This document shows, piece by piece, positions 8,652-19,300 of a stretch of DNA of 35,111 bases. The notes beneath the pieces are model-generated. The model made no database searches. It was not told where the DNA came from and saw nothing but the letters and a program-made list of their open reading frames with translations. The stretch comes from Bacteroidales bacterium (GTDB lineage: Bacteria > Bacteroidota > Bacteroidia > Bacteroidales > VadinHA17). Both the position numbers and the translations under genes were made by a program. Position 1 is the first letter of the stretch; every line of letters starts with the position of its first letter. The stretch is taken from positions 1-35,111 of the forward strand of contig JAGGXD010000193.1 of assembly GCA_021163295.1 (NCBI GenBank), read 5' to 3'.

Positions 8652-8672
8652 CCCGAACTGAAGTCGGACTAC
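8648..8672. terminator. REP-like hairpin between convergent genes
   Basis: The arms GTAGCCCGAACT (8648-8659) and AGTCGGACTAC (8662-8672) are inverted copies with one wobble/mismatch position and one bulged base. The hairpin overlaps the rnhA stop and ends 10 nt from the stop of the fibre gene on the other strand. No T-run follows directly on either side, so it is better read as a repetitive-extragenic-palindrome-like hairpin that may cap both transcripts than as a classical intrinsic terminator. Confidence 0.5.
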
Positions 8673-8682
8673 AAGAATGAGC

Positions 8683-11600
8683 TTATTGTTTTTCCTTTTT
8701 AAGAGCTTCAATCTCTTTTTTCAGCTCCTCAATCTGTTTTTGTTGTTCTTTTATTGCTTCAATTAATACAGCTGATAATTTTGAATAAGCAACTGATTTA
8801 TATTCACCATCATTGCTTACTAATTCAGGAATTACTTTTTCTACTTCCTGAGCAATAACTCCAACCTGTATCCCTTCCTTATAACCTTCTTCCGGGAATT
8901 CTTCCCTTCTCCATTCAAAACTTACCCCCCTAATTTGTAATATTTTATCTAATGCATTTTTATAACTAGTAATATTCTTCTTTAATCTTATGTCTGAATC
9001 AGAAACAAATGAACCTGAAGCATGAGCATCTCCAACTACGCGCATTGCATAACTTGTTCCACCACCAACATATAAACCGTAATTGGTGCTCCCATTTCTG
9101 TTAATCCCAACATTTGCATTAAACCTTAAATTATCAGTTTCAAAATTTCCGTAAATCAATGCATTAGAATAATTATAAATCCCGGTATAATCATTTTCAA
9201 TAATCAGTCTATCATCATTAGCATCGGGTTCTCCATAGCCGGCATAACGACCAATAAAAACATTTCTGTCTCCTGAACATTCCCTGCCTGCTCCAATTCC
9301 GACATAGACATTATTTTCTCCTGATCCGCTATTATTCCCTGCTTCTGTTCCAATAAAAGTATTTCTCAGACCTGTATTTTTCCACCCTGCTTTGTAGCCG
9401 AATAATGCCTGACTGGAGCCAGAAATATTACTCTGACCCGCAAGGTAGCCTATCATTGTGTTAGTACTCCCCGTTGTATTTTCCCCGGCCTGGTAACCTA
9501 TCAAAGTATTATAATCTGACGTTTGATTTGATGTACCTGCATTAGTGCCTATATATACATTATAATTCCCTGAAGTATTGCTGTTACCGGCTAAATTCCC
9601 AATTGCAATATTATCATGTCCGATAGTATTACTATTTCCGGTTGAAACACCTATAAACACGTTATCCGAACCTGATGCATCAGTTCCGGAACGTCCTGCA
9701 TTATAGCCGATATAGGTATTATTCGATCCTGTTTTATTACTAAACCCTGCATAGTACCCCAGGTAAGAATTGTTTGAGCCGGTTGTATTATAGAATCCGC
9801 TGTTAGGACCAAAAAACGAATTATTTTCACCTGTAGTATTATTGTACCCTGCCTGGAAGCCAAAGAATGCGTTCCAGTCTCCATCTTGATTATACCTGCC
9901 TGTTCTATAACCAAAGAAGGAATTATAGGTCCCATCTGTATTATTTTCACCACTCAGATAACCAACAAATGCATTGTAATGTCCAGTAGTATTAACAAAA
10001 CCACTTCTATAACCAATAAAAACATTGTAATCATCGGTGTTATTGTAGCCGGCATTGGAACCTAAAAAAACATTGTAATGTCCGCCATTGGCATTTCTCC
10101 CTGCCTGATATCCAATAAATGAATTATAATCCCCTGTAGTATTTTCTATCCCTGCACTTTTCCCTACAAATATATTATTATCGCCTGAAATATTTTTCAC
10201 CCCCGCGCTATCACCAACAAAAACGTTATTACTTCCACTCGCCGAGGCACCTGATAAACCGGCTTTATGTCCAATATATGTATTGTATTGTCCCGAACGG
10301 TTATTTAATCCTGTCTGGTACCCTAAATATGTATTATATGAAGGATCTGTTGTTTTATACCCTCCATAGTATCCGCTTTGATAGCCAATATATGTATTAT
10401 ATTCACCATCTTCATTCGTGTACCCGCTTTGGTTACCTATGAAAATATTGTAGTCCCCGGTGTTTCCCGCACCCGCAGTTGGATAACCATATCCGGCTCT
10501 GTAACCCATGAAAATATTATTTCTCCCTGTTGTATTGTTATAGCCACTTTGATAGCCAAAGAATGAGTTATAATGTGTAGTATTATTATAACCACTTTCG
10601 TATCCTACAAATGAATTATAATAACCTGCTGTATTCTCATGTCCGCTTTTATTCCCAATGTAAACATTCCCCAGTCCCCCGGTTGATGTTTTAAAACCGC
10701 TTTCATTCCCTATAAAGATATTTTCACTTGCACCAATATTTGCAGTACCTGCTTGATAACCAAGAAATACATTATTATCTCCTGTACTGTTAGCCATACC
10801 TGACTGGTATCCGAAAAATGAATTAAATGTTCCTGTTGTGGTATTTGAACCACTATTATGACCAATAAAATAATTATCTTTATTCAGGTGCATCAGGTCG
10901 GTAGAACCTTTACTGGCACCAAATCCTCCAACAGCAAATCCCCCCTTAAGTCCTTTCCCTGATTTTTCATCCAGATATAACCTGATACTATCAGGTGTTA
11001 TCCGCATGTAATCCTGCGATATCCCTTTTGAGGAACTGAAACCGCCAACAGCAAATCCCCCTTTAAGTCCTTTTGAACTTGCTGTTGTATCAACATAAAC
11101 CCTCACTCCTTCGTTATAAACTGCAAACACCGTTTGTCCATCCTTTCGTTTCACTTCGAACAACGGCTCCTCAGACGATACATCATCACCCTGCACTGCC
11201 ATTTTACCCTGCGGTTCTGAGGTTCCAACACCTACACTACCCATATAATAAACACTTTCACCATTTAATATCCAGTTATCGGTATTATCAAGATAAGGAC
11301 TCAGGTCAATTGTTGTTGCAGAGCCATTATTTGTTATTGAAAGATCATCACCCGTAAGCTGCAGATCTTGTATCTCGTTAAGCGGGTCGGCATCATCATC
11401 AATTACACTGTCTGGTAATATTACCATAGAATTACTGACACTTATTGTCAATTCATGTCCATCAATACTCAATGTCTGGTCGTCACTTGCCGGGTCTCCT
11501 GCAGGTCCTTCCGGCGCTTCAAATTCAACCCAGTTATCTGTATCCAGGTAAGGTTGTGTTAATGAAGTATAGGGTGGTGTCCCCTGGAAGATCCACATCG

Positions 11601-12603
11601 AATTAATTGCCGGATCATCTGTTGATCTGTCAAATACATAAGCCCCCTCGTAGTATGTAGAATCGCTGCTCCAGTCTCCTTTATTTATGAGACCGGTTCC
11701 GGAATCTCCCTTATCACCTTTTGGTCCCTGCTCACCCTGGTCGCCCTGGTCGCCTTTCTCTCCTTTAAGTCCTTGAGGTCCCTGTTCGCCCTGTGCACCT
11801 GTGGAGCCTTCCGGGCCTTGTCCCCCCTGTGCTCCTACAGGTCCCTGGACTCCTTGCGGTCCTTGCGGGCCTTCAGGCGCTTCAAATTCTACCCAGTTAT
11901 TTGAATCCAAATATGGCTGTGTTGATGATGTAAACGGGGGCGTCCCCTGAAATATCCACATTGAATTTATCAACGGATCACCGGTTGACCTGTCAAATAC
12001 ATAATCCCCTTCATAATAGGTTGAATCAGCACTCCAGGCACCATTGTTGTTCAATCCGGTGCCTGCCGGACCGGGGGGGCCTGTCTGACCCGGGGTTCCC
12101 TGTATCCCTTGTGATCCTGCCGGACCTGTTGCTCCCTGTTCACCCTGAAGTCCTGCAGGACCCTGGATCCCCTGTGGTCCCTGGGGACCTTCATTACCTG
12201 ATTCGGCAAACAGAGCGTAAGGCACTGAAAGTAGTTCTGCTGATCCCATGTTAATATATCCGTCTCCGGCATCCACCTGCACCTTCATAAAATATGAACC
12301 GGATGTCCAGTCAATTTCTGAAAAAGTCGCTGCAGTGCCGCCATTTTTGATAGCGGTAGTATCTCCGATTGTAAGTGTAAACAGACCCAGGTCGTTGGTT
12401 GTTACAGTATGTATCTCCTCCCATATAAGGGTTCCGATTTCACTACCCTGGAGAAGACCGATCTTTACATCAAGATCTGTGTTTTTTAAAATATTGTTGT
12501 CTCCATCACGGGCTACTGCCTGATAATTAAAGCCTTGGGGAGCCTGGGAGAATAAGTAAGAAGTAAATAGTAAGAAGTAAATAGTTAAGAGAGATTTTTC
12601 CAC
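8683..12603 (-). CDS. Modular secreted fibre protein with collagen-like, 17-residue-repeat and S74 chaperone domains
   Basis: 1306 residues. In order: a short signal peptide; the N-terminal domain [16 protein letters not shown]...; 15 Gly-X-Y triplets; a Trp-rich inserted domain ([16 protein letters not shown] ... [12 protein letters not shown]); about 19 more triplets; a second copy of the inserted domain; NEIQDL/YLDN repeats; two [12 protein letters not shown] modules; about 32 copies of the 17-residue repeat (roughly residues 580-1131); and a LIIEN...ALIYG cap. A Peptidase_S74-type chaperone follows, with the Ser/Lys dyad S1203 and K1208 (SDIRLK) and a coiled coil after IKEQQ. In phage fibres this domain assembles a trimer and then cuts itself off before the Ser. 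The GTG start gives an n-region with one lysine. The ancestral ATG at 12644 is out of frame because of a 1-nt deletion. It is the last gene of the fibre array. Confidence 0.88.
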   Translation of the reverse strand: MEKSLLTIYFLLFTSYLFSQAPQGFNYQAVARDGDNNILKNTDLDVKIGLLQGSEIGTLIWEEIHTVTTNDLGLFTLTIGDTTAIKNGGTAATFSEIDWTSGSYFMKVQVDAGDGYINMGSAELLSVPYALFAESGNEGPQGPQGIQGPAGLQGEQGATGPAGSQGIQGTPGQTGPPGPAGTGLNNNGAWSADSTYYEGDYVFDRSTGDPLINSMWIFQGTPPFTSSTQPYLDSNNWVEFEAPEGPQGPQGVQGPVGAQGGQGPEGSTGAQGEQGPQGLKGEKGDQGDQGEQGPKGDKGDSGTGLINKGDWSSDSTYYEGAYVFDRSTDDPAINSMWIFQGTPPYTSLTQPYLDTDNWVEFEAPEGPAGDPASDDQTLSIDGHELTISVSNSMVILPDSVIDDDADPLNEIQDLQLTGDDLSITNNGSATTIDLSPYLDNTDNWILNGESVYYMGSVGVGTSEPQGKMAVQGDDVSSEEPLFEVKRKDGQTVFAVYNEGVRVYVDTTASSKGLKGGFAVGGFSSSKGISQDYMRITPDSIRLYLDEKSGKGLKGGFAVGGFGASKGSTDLMHLNKDNYFIGHNSGSNTTTGTFNSFFGYQSGMANSTGDNNVFLGYQAGTANIGASENIFIGNESGFKTSTGGLGNVYIGNKSGHENTAGYYNSFVGYESGYNNTTHYNSFFGYQSGYNNTTGRNNIFMGYRAGYGYPTAGAGNTGDYNIFIGNQSGYTNEDGEYNTYIGYQSGYYGGYKTTDPSYNTYLGYQTGLNNRSGQYNTYIGHKAGLSGASASGSNNVFVGDSAGVKNISGDNNIFVGKSAGIENTTGDYNSFIGYQAGRNANGGHYNVFLGSNAGYNNTDDYNVFIGYRSGFVNTTGHYNAFVGYLSGENNTDGTYNSFFGYRTGRYNQDGDWNAFFGFQAGYNNTTGENNSFFGPNSGFYNTTGSNNSYLGYYAGFSNKTGSNNTYIGYNAGRSGTDASGSDNVFIGVSTGNSNTIGHDNIAIGNLAGNSNTSGNYNVYIGTNAGTSNQTSDYNTLIGYQAGENTTGSTNTMIGYLAGQSNISGSSQALFGYKAGWKNTGLRNTFIGTEAGNNSGSGENNVYVGIGAGRECSGDRNVFIGRYAGYGEPDANDDRLIIENDYTGIYNYSNALIYGNFETDNLRFNANVGINRNGSTNYGLYVGGGTSYAMRVVGDAHASGSFVSDSDIRLKKNITSYKNALDKILQIRGVSFEWRREEFPEEGYKEGIQVGVIAQEVEKVIPELVSNDGEYKSVAYSKLSAVLIEAIKEQQKQIEELKKEIEALKKEKQ
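12555..12589 (-). repeat. Heptamer tandem repeat encoding a signal-peptide core (5 units)
   Basis: On the plus strand the units are AGTAAGA, AGTAAAT, AGTAAGA, AGTAAAT and AGTTAAG. Read on the minus strand they encode the hydrophobic core [13 protein letters not shown] of the fibre gene ending at 8683. Seven is not a multiple of three, so gain or loss of one unit would shift the frame. Confidence 0.85.
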
Positions 12604-12644
12604 CCTGGTTTCAAGGCAGGAAATTTAAAGGTTTTTGGATTCAT

Positions 12645-12940
12645 AATATCGAGGTTTTATTACAATTTTAAAATAAATTTAACCGATAAAAATAGAAATA
12701 ATTAACCCATTAAATATCTCTATTTTACTAACATGGCGTTATATCTGATGAAAGTGAAAAAACAGGAGATAATATTCTATTTGACAAACTCTCAAATCCA
12801 TCAATAGGTTGACAAGATTTTTTTTACAATAGTTGCAGCAGGATAAATAAAAAATAAAAAAGATCTGATAGCACGTATATAATAACCGGAAGCCCATAGC
12901 GGGTTTCCCGTAAAACCACTGTTACTCAAGTTAATTTGTT
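12645..12940 (-). repeat. Intergenic block duplicated at 16081-16354
   Basis: This 296-nt gap holds no gene. It aligns along most of its length with the gap after the 16355-20257 gene. Shared stretches include AATATCTCTATTTTA, GTTATATCTGATGAAAG, TTGCAGCA, GTATATAATAAC and the hairpin loop ATAGC. The fibre gene and its downstream spacer were therefore copied as one unit. The start-proximal edge, on the minus strand TAAAACCTCGATATT before ATG 12644, also matches the edge before the ATG at 16070. Confidence 0.7.
12888..12908 (-). terminator. Conserved hairpin downstream of the frameshifted fibre gene
   Basis: GGAAGCCC, loop ATAGC, GGGTTTCC: an 8-bp stem with one mismatch, about 33 nt past the fibre stop. 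The matching hairpin at 16296-16316 has the same loop, and its stem changes CCC/GGG to CTC/GAG, a compensatory pair. This argues that the RNA structure is kept. No strong T-run follows, so a role in mRNA end protection is as likely as termination. Confidence 0.5.
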
Positions 12941-15055
12941 TTATTCCTGCTCCATATTATCAATTAATTTATTCACCAATTTCTCTAACTTGTCGATTTT
13001 GGATTGTTGTGATTCGATTATTTCTTGCTGCTCTTTAATAGCTTCCACCAAAATTGGTGTAACACCACCATAGGAAATACTATAATAGCCTTCCTTGTTT
13101 TGAGAAACAATTTCAGGAATAACTTCTTTAATCTCCTGAGCAATAAATCCAACCTGTCGGTTTTTTAAATTTGCTTTCCAGTTAAAATACACTCCATTAA
13201 TTTTCGAAATTTTTTCTAAAGCATCAGGGATTTCATGAATATTTGTTTTTAATCGTTTATCAGACGAATGTTGCCACCCAGAGGTTGTATAAGTACCAGT
13301 GGTAGAGTAATTATAAACTTCAAGGTATTCACCTGGAGTCATAGTTCCAATACCAACTTTCCCATTCTTTAATACAGTTACTGCACTATGCCTGGAACCA
13401 TCAGTTTGGCTATTCCCAATTATAAATATTGGATCCGTCCATTGCCAGCCAAAAGTTTTTGATGCTGTAAGTGTATCATTAAAACTGCCAATAGCCAGAG
13501 ACCTTGATGATTTTGCTATTGTTCCATATCCCATTGCAGTGGAATAATATCCCATTGCAGCTGTAGCACACCCCATTGCAGTTGAATAAGAATTGCTTGC
13601 TTTTGTAAGATATCCCATTGCAGTAGAAGCACCTCCGCTTGCTATTGTTTTGTACCCCATTGCAGTGGAAGAAGCTCCACCAGCCATTGTCTCATACCCC
13701 ATGGCTGTAGATTTATCTGCACTTGCTGTTGTTTGATATCCCATGGCTGTGGAAGTCTGTCCACTTGATGTTGTACTTACCCCCATTGCTATAGAAGCAT
13801 ATCCAATTGCATTTGCACTTCGCCCCATTGCAGTGGAAAAATATCCGCTTGCTGTTGTTTTATATCCCATTGCAGTACTATACCAGCCTAATGCTTTTGT
13901 TTGATAACCCACTGATAAAGAATATGCTCCTGAAGCAGTATCCTGGGTACCCATTGCAAAAGCTCCCTGTCCACTTGCAAGGCTTCCCATTCCAAACGCA
14001 TAAGCATAATCAGCAGTTGCCATAGTAGGAGCGGTTGCAGTTCCCACAGAGTCCACACCAGTTGAACCTAAAGCAAAACTGCGCAAACCTAAAGCTGATG
14101 CCCCACTCCCAATAGCATAAGAGCCATTATCATGTGCTGTGGCATAGTTCCCAAAAGCATATGATTCACTACCTACAGCATTGGCATTATTACCAATAGC
14201 CGTGGAATTGTTCCCTTCTGCAAGTGCTTTATATCCAAAAGCTTGTGACCAGTCGCCTTTTGATATTGACCTGTATCCAAGTGCTGTGGAATTTGTACCT
14301 ACACTATCAGCAGAACCTACATGTACTTCTCCTGCAAGGAAAGCCGATTTTTTAGGATACCACATAATCCTTGGTTCATTATTAATAATTTCCGCACTTG
14401 CATCTCCTGAAATATTAAAATAATCATTTGTAAGTTCTTTGCTGGAGTTGAATCCTCCAACTGCAAAGCCCCCTTTCAGACCTTTACCTGTCTCTTCAGA
14501 AATATAAATCCTCACACTATCACCTGTCACTCGCAGGAATTCCTGGTTTTTCCCTTTGCTTGAACCATACCCTCCAACGGCAAAACCTCCTTTAAGTCCT
14601 TTGCTTTCCGAATTGTTCAGATAGATCCTTACACTGTCGTCAGTTATCCGCAGGTATTCAGTGGTTGGATTACCCTTACTTGAATTAAATCCTCCGACTG
14701 CAAATCCGCCTTTCAGTCCTTTTGTGGTTGCCGTATCAATATAAAACCTTACACTATCCGGTGAAATCATCATATAGTCACCTTCTCCTTTTGATGCACC
14801 GAATCCCCCAACAGCAAATCCACCCTTCAGTCCCTTGGTGCCCGAATCATCAACATATACACGTACACCGTTATTATACACAGCAAAAACAGTCTGCCCG
14901 TCTGTATTCTTTACTTCAAACAGGGGGATCTCATCACCTTCTGTCTCTCCCTTAACCTGTAATTTTCCTGCCGGACTTGTTGTGCCAATACCTACATTAG
15001 TACCTGTAACATAAATTGTATCCTCGTTTTTCGTCCAGTAGTCGGTATTGTCAAG
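12941..15055 (-). CDS. Frameshifted fibre gene, C-terminal part with YadA-head-like repeats and S74 domain
   Basis: Downstream part of the gene that starts at 16070, in another frame after a 2-nt deletion. Its open frame reads on from the break as [20 protein letters not shown], matching the 16355-20257 paralogue residue for residue, and has no ATG, GTG or TTG before the GTG at 14881, so independent expression is unlikely. Modules: four KGLKGGFAV copies; then, instead of the 17-residue repeat, about twenty 14-residue repeats such as STAMGYxTxASGGA, of the left-handed beta-roll type known from YadA-like adhesin heads; a short linker; and a Peptidase_S74-type domain. That domain has the SDKRLK Ser/Lys dyad about 107 residues from the end, [14 protein letters not shown], and a C-terminal coiled coil ([18 protein letters not shown]). 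This is the only fibre here with a YadA-like head. Confidence 0.8.
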   Translation of the reverse strand, partial: LDNTDYWTKNEDTIYVTGTNVGIGTTSPAGKLQVKGETEGDEIPLFEVKNTDGQTVFAVYNNGVRVYVDDSGTKGLKGGFAVGGFGASKGEGDYMMISPDSVRFYIDTATTKGLKGGFAVGGFNSSKGNPTTEYLRITDDSVRIYLNNSESKGLKGGFAVGGYGSSKGKNQEFLRVTGDSVRIYISEETGKGLKGGFAVGGFNSSKELTNDYFNISGDASAEIINNEPRIMWYPKKSAFLAGEVHVGSADSVGTNSTALGYRSISKGDWSQAFGYKALAEGNNSTAIGNNANAVGSESYAFGNYATAHDNGSYAIGSGASALGLRSFALGSTGVDSVGTATAPTMATADYAYAFGMGSLASGQGAFAMGTQDTASGAYSLSVGYQTKALGWYSTAMGYKTTASGYFSTAMGRSANAIGYASIAMGVSTTSSGQTSTAMGYQTTASADKSTAMGYETMAGGASSTAMGYKTIASGGASTAMGYLTKASNSYSTAMGCATAAMGYYSTAMGYGTIAKSSRSLAIGSFNDTLTASKTFGWQWTDPIFIIGNSQTDGSRHSAVTVLKNGKVGIGTMTPGEYLEVYNYSTTGTYTTSGWQHSSDKRLKTNIHEIPDALEKISKINGVYFNWKANLKNRQVGFIAQEIKEVIPEIVSQNKEGYYSISYGGVTPILVEAIKEQQEIIESQQSKIDKLEKLVNKLIDNMEQE

Positions 15056-15062
15056 AGGTACT
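15051..15062 (-). other. Frameshift site (2-nt deletion) in fibre gene
   Basis: The minus strand reads AGT ACC TCT TGA here. The 16355-20257 paralogue reads AGT ACC TAC CTT GAC at the aligned place, so two bases (GT on the plus strand, at 15055/15056) are missing. This creates a TGA stop and leaves the rest of the gene in another frame. A sequencing or assembly error is possible. There is no slippery run here that would suggest programmed frameshifting. Confidence 0.8.
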
Positions 15063-16070
15063 CAGGTCGATAACTGTTGGTGGTGTTTTGTTTGTTATGG
15101 AAAGATTGTGCCCTGATAATTGCAAATCCTGTATTTCATTGGCTGGATCGTGGTCAGCGTCATTGACTGTATCGGGCAGAGGGATAGTATTACCATTGGA
15201 AATACTCAGTTGATGACCATTGACACTGAGAGTCTGGTCATCTGTTGCCGGATCACCAGCAGGACCCTGTGGTCCTTCGGGTGCTTCAAATTCCACCCAA
15301 TTGCCTGAATCCAGATAAGGTTGTGTTGATGATGTAAACGGAGGTGTTCCCTGGAATATCCACATTGAATTTATTAACGGATCACCTGTTGACCTGTCAA
15401 AAACATAATCACCTTCATAATAAGTTGAATCAGCACTCCAGGCACCATTGTTGTTCAATCCGGTGCCTACCGGACCTTGTGGGCCTTCCGTTCCGGTTGG
15501 ACCCTGTACACCTTGTGCTCCAGCCGGACCTGTTGGTCCCTGGACACCTTCCGAACCCTGTTCACCCTGTGGTCCTTCAGGTCCCGCATTTCCTTCTTCT
15601 GCAAATAAAGCATAGGGTACTGACAATAGTTCTGCTGATCCCATATCAGCAAATCCTCCCCCGTCGTTTACCTCTACTTTCATATAATATGAACCAAGAG
15701 TCCAGTCGATATCTGCAAATGTTGCAGCAGTACCGCCACTATTTGTAGCGGTAATATCTCCGATTGTGAGGGTAAACAGACCCAGATCGGTGGTTGTTAC
15801 CGAATGGATCTCTTCCCAAACAAGGGTTCCTGTTTCGCTATCCTGGAGAAGTCCGATTTTAACATCCAGAGCGGTGTTTTTTAAAACACTATTATCACCA
15901 TCACGGGCTACTGCCTGGTAGTTGAAGCCTTGCGGGGCCTGGGAGAATAAGTAAAAAGTAGAAAGTAAAAAGAATACACCTACGCTAAAGCTTGGGCGTA
16001 CGATGAAAGTTAAGAGAAGACTTTTCCATCCTGGTTTCATTATAAAAGATTTAAGGGTTTTTAGATTCAT
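15051..16070 (-). CDS. Frameshifted fibre gene, N-terminal part
   Basis: 339 residues ending early at a TGA caused by the 2-nt deletion. Begins [20 protein letters not shown], an unusually long signal peptide (about 44 residues) broken by an inserted polar stretch ([10 protein letters not shown]). It continues with the conserved N-terminal domain ([17 protein letters not shown] ... [13 protein letters not shown]), 14 Gly-X-Y triplets, one Trp-rich inserted domain ([17 protein letters not shown] ... [10 protein letters not shown]), a short GPQGPAGDP, and the first [15 protein letters not shown] repeat. The product would stop inside IDLSxYLDN with no repeat shaft or S74 chaperone. If secreted it would be a short collagen-like stub. 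Together with 12941-15055 it would form one fibre of about 1,040 residues. ATG 16070 is preceded by the leader TAAAACCTCAATATT. Confidence 0.8.
   Translation of the reverse strand: MNLKTLKSFIMKPGWKSLLLTFIVRPSFSVGVFFLLSTFYLFSQAPQGFNYQAVARDGDNSVLKNTALDVKIGLLQDSETGTLVWEEIHSVTTTDLGLFTLTIGDITATNSGGTAATFADIDWTLGSYYMKVEVNDGGGFADMGSAELLSVPYALFAEEGNAGPEGPQGEQGSEGVQGPTGPAGAQGVQGPTGTEGPQGPVGTGLNNNGAWSADSTYYEGDYVFDRSTGDPLINSMWIFQGTPPFTSSTQPYLDSGNWVEFEAPEGPQGPAGDPATDDQTLSVNGHQLSISNGNTIPLPDTVNDADHDPANEIQDLQLSGHNLSITNKTPPTVIDLSTS
15950..15970 (-). repeat. Heptamer tandem repeat in signal-peptide region (3 units)
   Basis: The plus-strand units AGTAAAA, AGTAGAA and AGTAAAA encode the second half of the hydrophobic core ([12 protein letters not shown]) of the fibre gene starting at 16070. 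The other four tandem fibre genes have five units; here the remaining positions are replaced by an inserted segment at 15971-16006. Confidence 0.8.
15981..16000. repeat. Small palindromic insertion in a signal-peptide coding region
   Basis: TACGC (15981-15985) and GCGTA (15996-16000) form inverted arms around a centre containing AAGCTT. The element sits inside a segment absent from the paralogues. Compared with the 20257 gene, the net gain between the flanking AACT and ATTCTCCC is 30 nt, adding ten residues in frame. It looks like a short interspersed palindrome that landed in the heptamer array. Confidence 0.5.
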
Positions 16071-16295
16071 AATATTGAGGTTTTATTTTTAAAATAAAGA
16101 CAAAAATAAAAATAATTAATCCATAAAATATCTCTATTTTATTAACATGTGGTTATATCTGATGAAAGCAGAAAAATAAGAAATAGCAAACAATGCATGA
16201 ATTTATCTTACCAATAATGACAAGAAAATTTATGCTTTGGTTGCAGCAAAATAAATGAAAAATCAAAAAGATCCAATAGCATGTATATAATAACG

Positions 16296-16316
16296 GGAAG
16301 CTCATAGCGAGTATCC
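16296..16316 (-). terminator. Conserved hairpin downstream of fibre gene 16355-20257
   Basis: GGAAGCTC, loop ATAGC, GAGTATCC; counterpart of the hairpin at 12888-12908, with compensatory CTC/GAG pairing and two mismatches mid-stem. It lies about 39 nt after the fibre stop codon, inside the duplicated 16081-16354 spacer. That spacer otherwise holds no gene, only a chance-level TATTTTTG box (16101-16108, minus strand) before the 16070 start. Confidence 0.45.
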
Positions 16317-16354
16317 GGAAAAGCCACTGTTGTTCATGTAAGTTTGTTTTATTC

Positions 16355-19300
16355 CTACTCCATGTCTTTAATTAATTTATTTACCATTTCTTTAAGTTGA
16401 TCAATTTCTTGTTGTTGCTCTTTCATAGCATTGATTAAAACAGGAATTAATTTATTATAATCAAGGCTCCAAAGATTAGAATTTTCATCATCCGGTTTAT
16501 TTGCAGCTTCAGGTATTACATTATAAACTTCCTGTGCAATAAGGCCAATAGTTTGATCAGATTCATCATTAATATCTAATTCTCCATTAACGAAATCGGA
16601 ACAATGAAAATCATAGCTTTTAGGCTGAAGCTTCATAATTTCTTTAATTCCGTAATCCAAGTTTTGTTGATTTGTTTTTACCCTACCATCAGAATATGTT
16701 ATCCATGCATATGCTCTTCCGTAACCCAGAACACTGGTTGAACTAGGTAGTTCCAGACCGAAAAATGGATTAAGGTTATTAATTCCAGTCGTTCCATTAT
16801 TTCTAATTACAATTTTGGGATTTGAAGTAGTACCGGCACCAGCAAAAATTTGTAAAGTGCCGGAAGCCATACCAAAACCATAAAAACTAGTGCCACCAGA
16901 ATTTTGATATACTGCTAGTTTTCTACCTTGATCATCACCCAAATCAAGCTTATGTTGTGGTCGAACTCCAACACCAACATTTGCATTAAATCTTAATAAA
17001 TCATTATTAAAATCTCCCCATATTAAAGCACCGGTAGAATCCTTTGATGAATTTTCTAAATAGAATCTATCTGAATTTGTTTCATAATATCCGGCACTAT
17101 CTCCAAAAAAAACATTATGACTACCCGTTTCACAATTAACTCCAGCCATATTGCCGAGATAAACATTATATCCACCAGTTGTATTTTCCCATCCAGTTTG
17201 ATATCCTATAAAAATATTTCTTCCTCCACCTGTAGTTTTTCCTCCTGCATAGGCTCCTAAAAAGATATTATTGTGACTATATTGATTATCGTATCCTGCC
17301 TGATTTCCAATAAAAACATTATTTCTTCCAGTTAAATTTGAATTCCCTGTAGCACTTCCAAGAAAAACATTACTGATACCTGAAGTATTAGAAAATCCTG
17401 AACCAGTACCCAGAAAAACATTCCCAGAACCAGTTAAATTTGAGCTTCCAGTATTTTGCCCCAGAAATACATTACTACTACCCTCTGTATTTGCACGTCC
17501 TGCACTTGCCCCAAGAAAAACATTAAACTGGCCTGTACTATTCGCATATCCTGCCTTACTCCCTAGAAAAACATTATAAAATCCGCTTTCGTTAGAATAA
17601 CCAGCCATGCTTCCTAAAAAAACATTTTGTTGACCATTATTATTATATCCAGCCTTATAACCTATAAAAACATTATCATAGGCAATAAGATTTGAATATC
17701 CCGCAAGGTAACCCATAAATACATTCATATAGCCAGTTGTATTAGAGTATCCAGCCCTATTGCCTATAAATACATTTGAATTTCCTCTATTGTTGTATCC
17801 ACTCCGATTTCCAATAAAGATACATGAATCGCCATAAGAATTTAGATATCCGGTAAGGTTCCCGATAAAAACATTATTTGACCCTTCAGTATTGTTTAAA
17901 CCAGCTTTATCTCCATAAAATGAATTCTCTATCCCGATAGTATTATTGTAACCAACTGAGTCTCCAACAAAAGTGTTATAACTTCCACTCGTATTACTAA
18001 ATCCGGCAAAACTTCCTAAAAATGAATTATTTACACCATTAGAATTTGAATATCCACTCTGATAACCGATAAATGAATTAAAATTACCTGCTGTATTATA
18101 AATACCACTGTTTTTACCCACGAAAAGATTTCCAGAACCAGCAGTGTTACCAAATCCACTTGAATCACCTAAAAAAGTATTGTTATCTCCGTCTGTGTTA
18201 CTATAACCAGTTCTATAACCTATAAAAGAATTATTACTTCCTAAGGTGTTACTAAATCCACTTTCATAACCCATAAACGAATTATATAAACCACCTGTAG
18301 TTTTCTGTCCGCTTTTATGACCAATAAAATAATTATCCTTAGTCATATGCATAAATCCTGTAGCAGGACCGCTTTTACCCGGACTGAATCCACCTACTGC
18401 GAATCCACCTTTCAGACCTTTCGAACCGCCTGTACTTACATAAATCCGTGTGCTGTCATCTGTAACCCTGAGAAATTCCCTGACTGGTCCTTTGCTTGAG
18501 TTGAATCCACCAACTGCAAAACCGCCTTTTAGCCCTTTTGTATTTGTTGTATCAATGTAAACCCGTACACTGTCCTGTGAAACCCTGAAATACTCATTTC
18601 CAATTCCCTTTGACGAATTGAATCCCCCAACTGCAAAGCCACCTTTAAGTCCTTTGCTTTCCGAATTGTTCAGGTAGATCCTTACACTGTCATCAGTTAT
18701 CCGCAAGTATTCAGTGGTTGGGTCACCCTTACTTGAACTAAAGCCCCCCACAGCAAAGCCGCCTTTCAGTCCTTTTGTGGTTGCCGTATCAATATAAAAC
18801 CTTACACTATCCGGTGATATCATCATATAGTCTCCTTCTCCTTTTGACGCTCCGAATCCTCCAACTGCAAATCCACCCTTCAGTCCCTTGGCACCCGAAT
18901 CATCAACATATACACGTACACCGTTATTATACACTGCAAAAACAGTCTGCCCGTCTTTGTTCTTTACCTCAAACAGCGGCTCTTCATCGTCTGATGTTGC
19001 TCCCTTAACCTGTAACCTCCCTGCCGGACTTGTTGTACCAATACCAACATTAGTACCTGTAACATAAATTGTATCCTCGTTTTTTGTCCAGTAGTCGGTA
19101 TTGTCAAGGTAGGTACTCAGATCGATAACTGTTGGTGATGTTTTGTTTGTTATAGAAAGATCGTGCCCTGATAATTGCAGATCCTGTATTTCATTGACCG
19201 GATCAGCATCATCATCAATTATACTATCGGGTAAGGTTATCATATTACCGCCACTGATAGTCAGATCATGACCTGCGATACTCAGCGTCTGGTCATCTGT

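Noticed and set aside
9300-10860. CRISPR-like regular repeats of about 51 nt
   Set aside because: The period is 17 codons in an intact reading frame and the units are degenerate; there are no constant repeats with unique spacers and no cas genes.
15051-15062. Programmed ribosomal frameshift in the split fibre gene
   Set aside because: There is no slippery heptamer or obvious downstream pseudoknot, and alignment to the paralogue shows a simple 2-nt deletion.
16101-16108. TATTTTTG box before the 16070 fibre start as a promoter
   Set aside because: It matches TAnnTTTG but lies in a nearly pure A/T run with no -33 element, and the duplicated spacer at 12645-12940 lacks it. Chance is a sufficient explanation.
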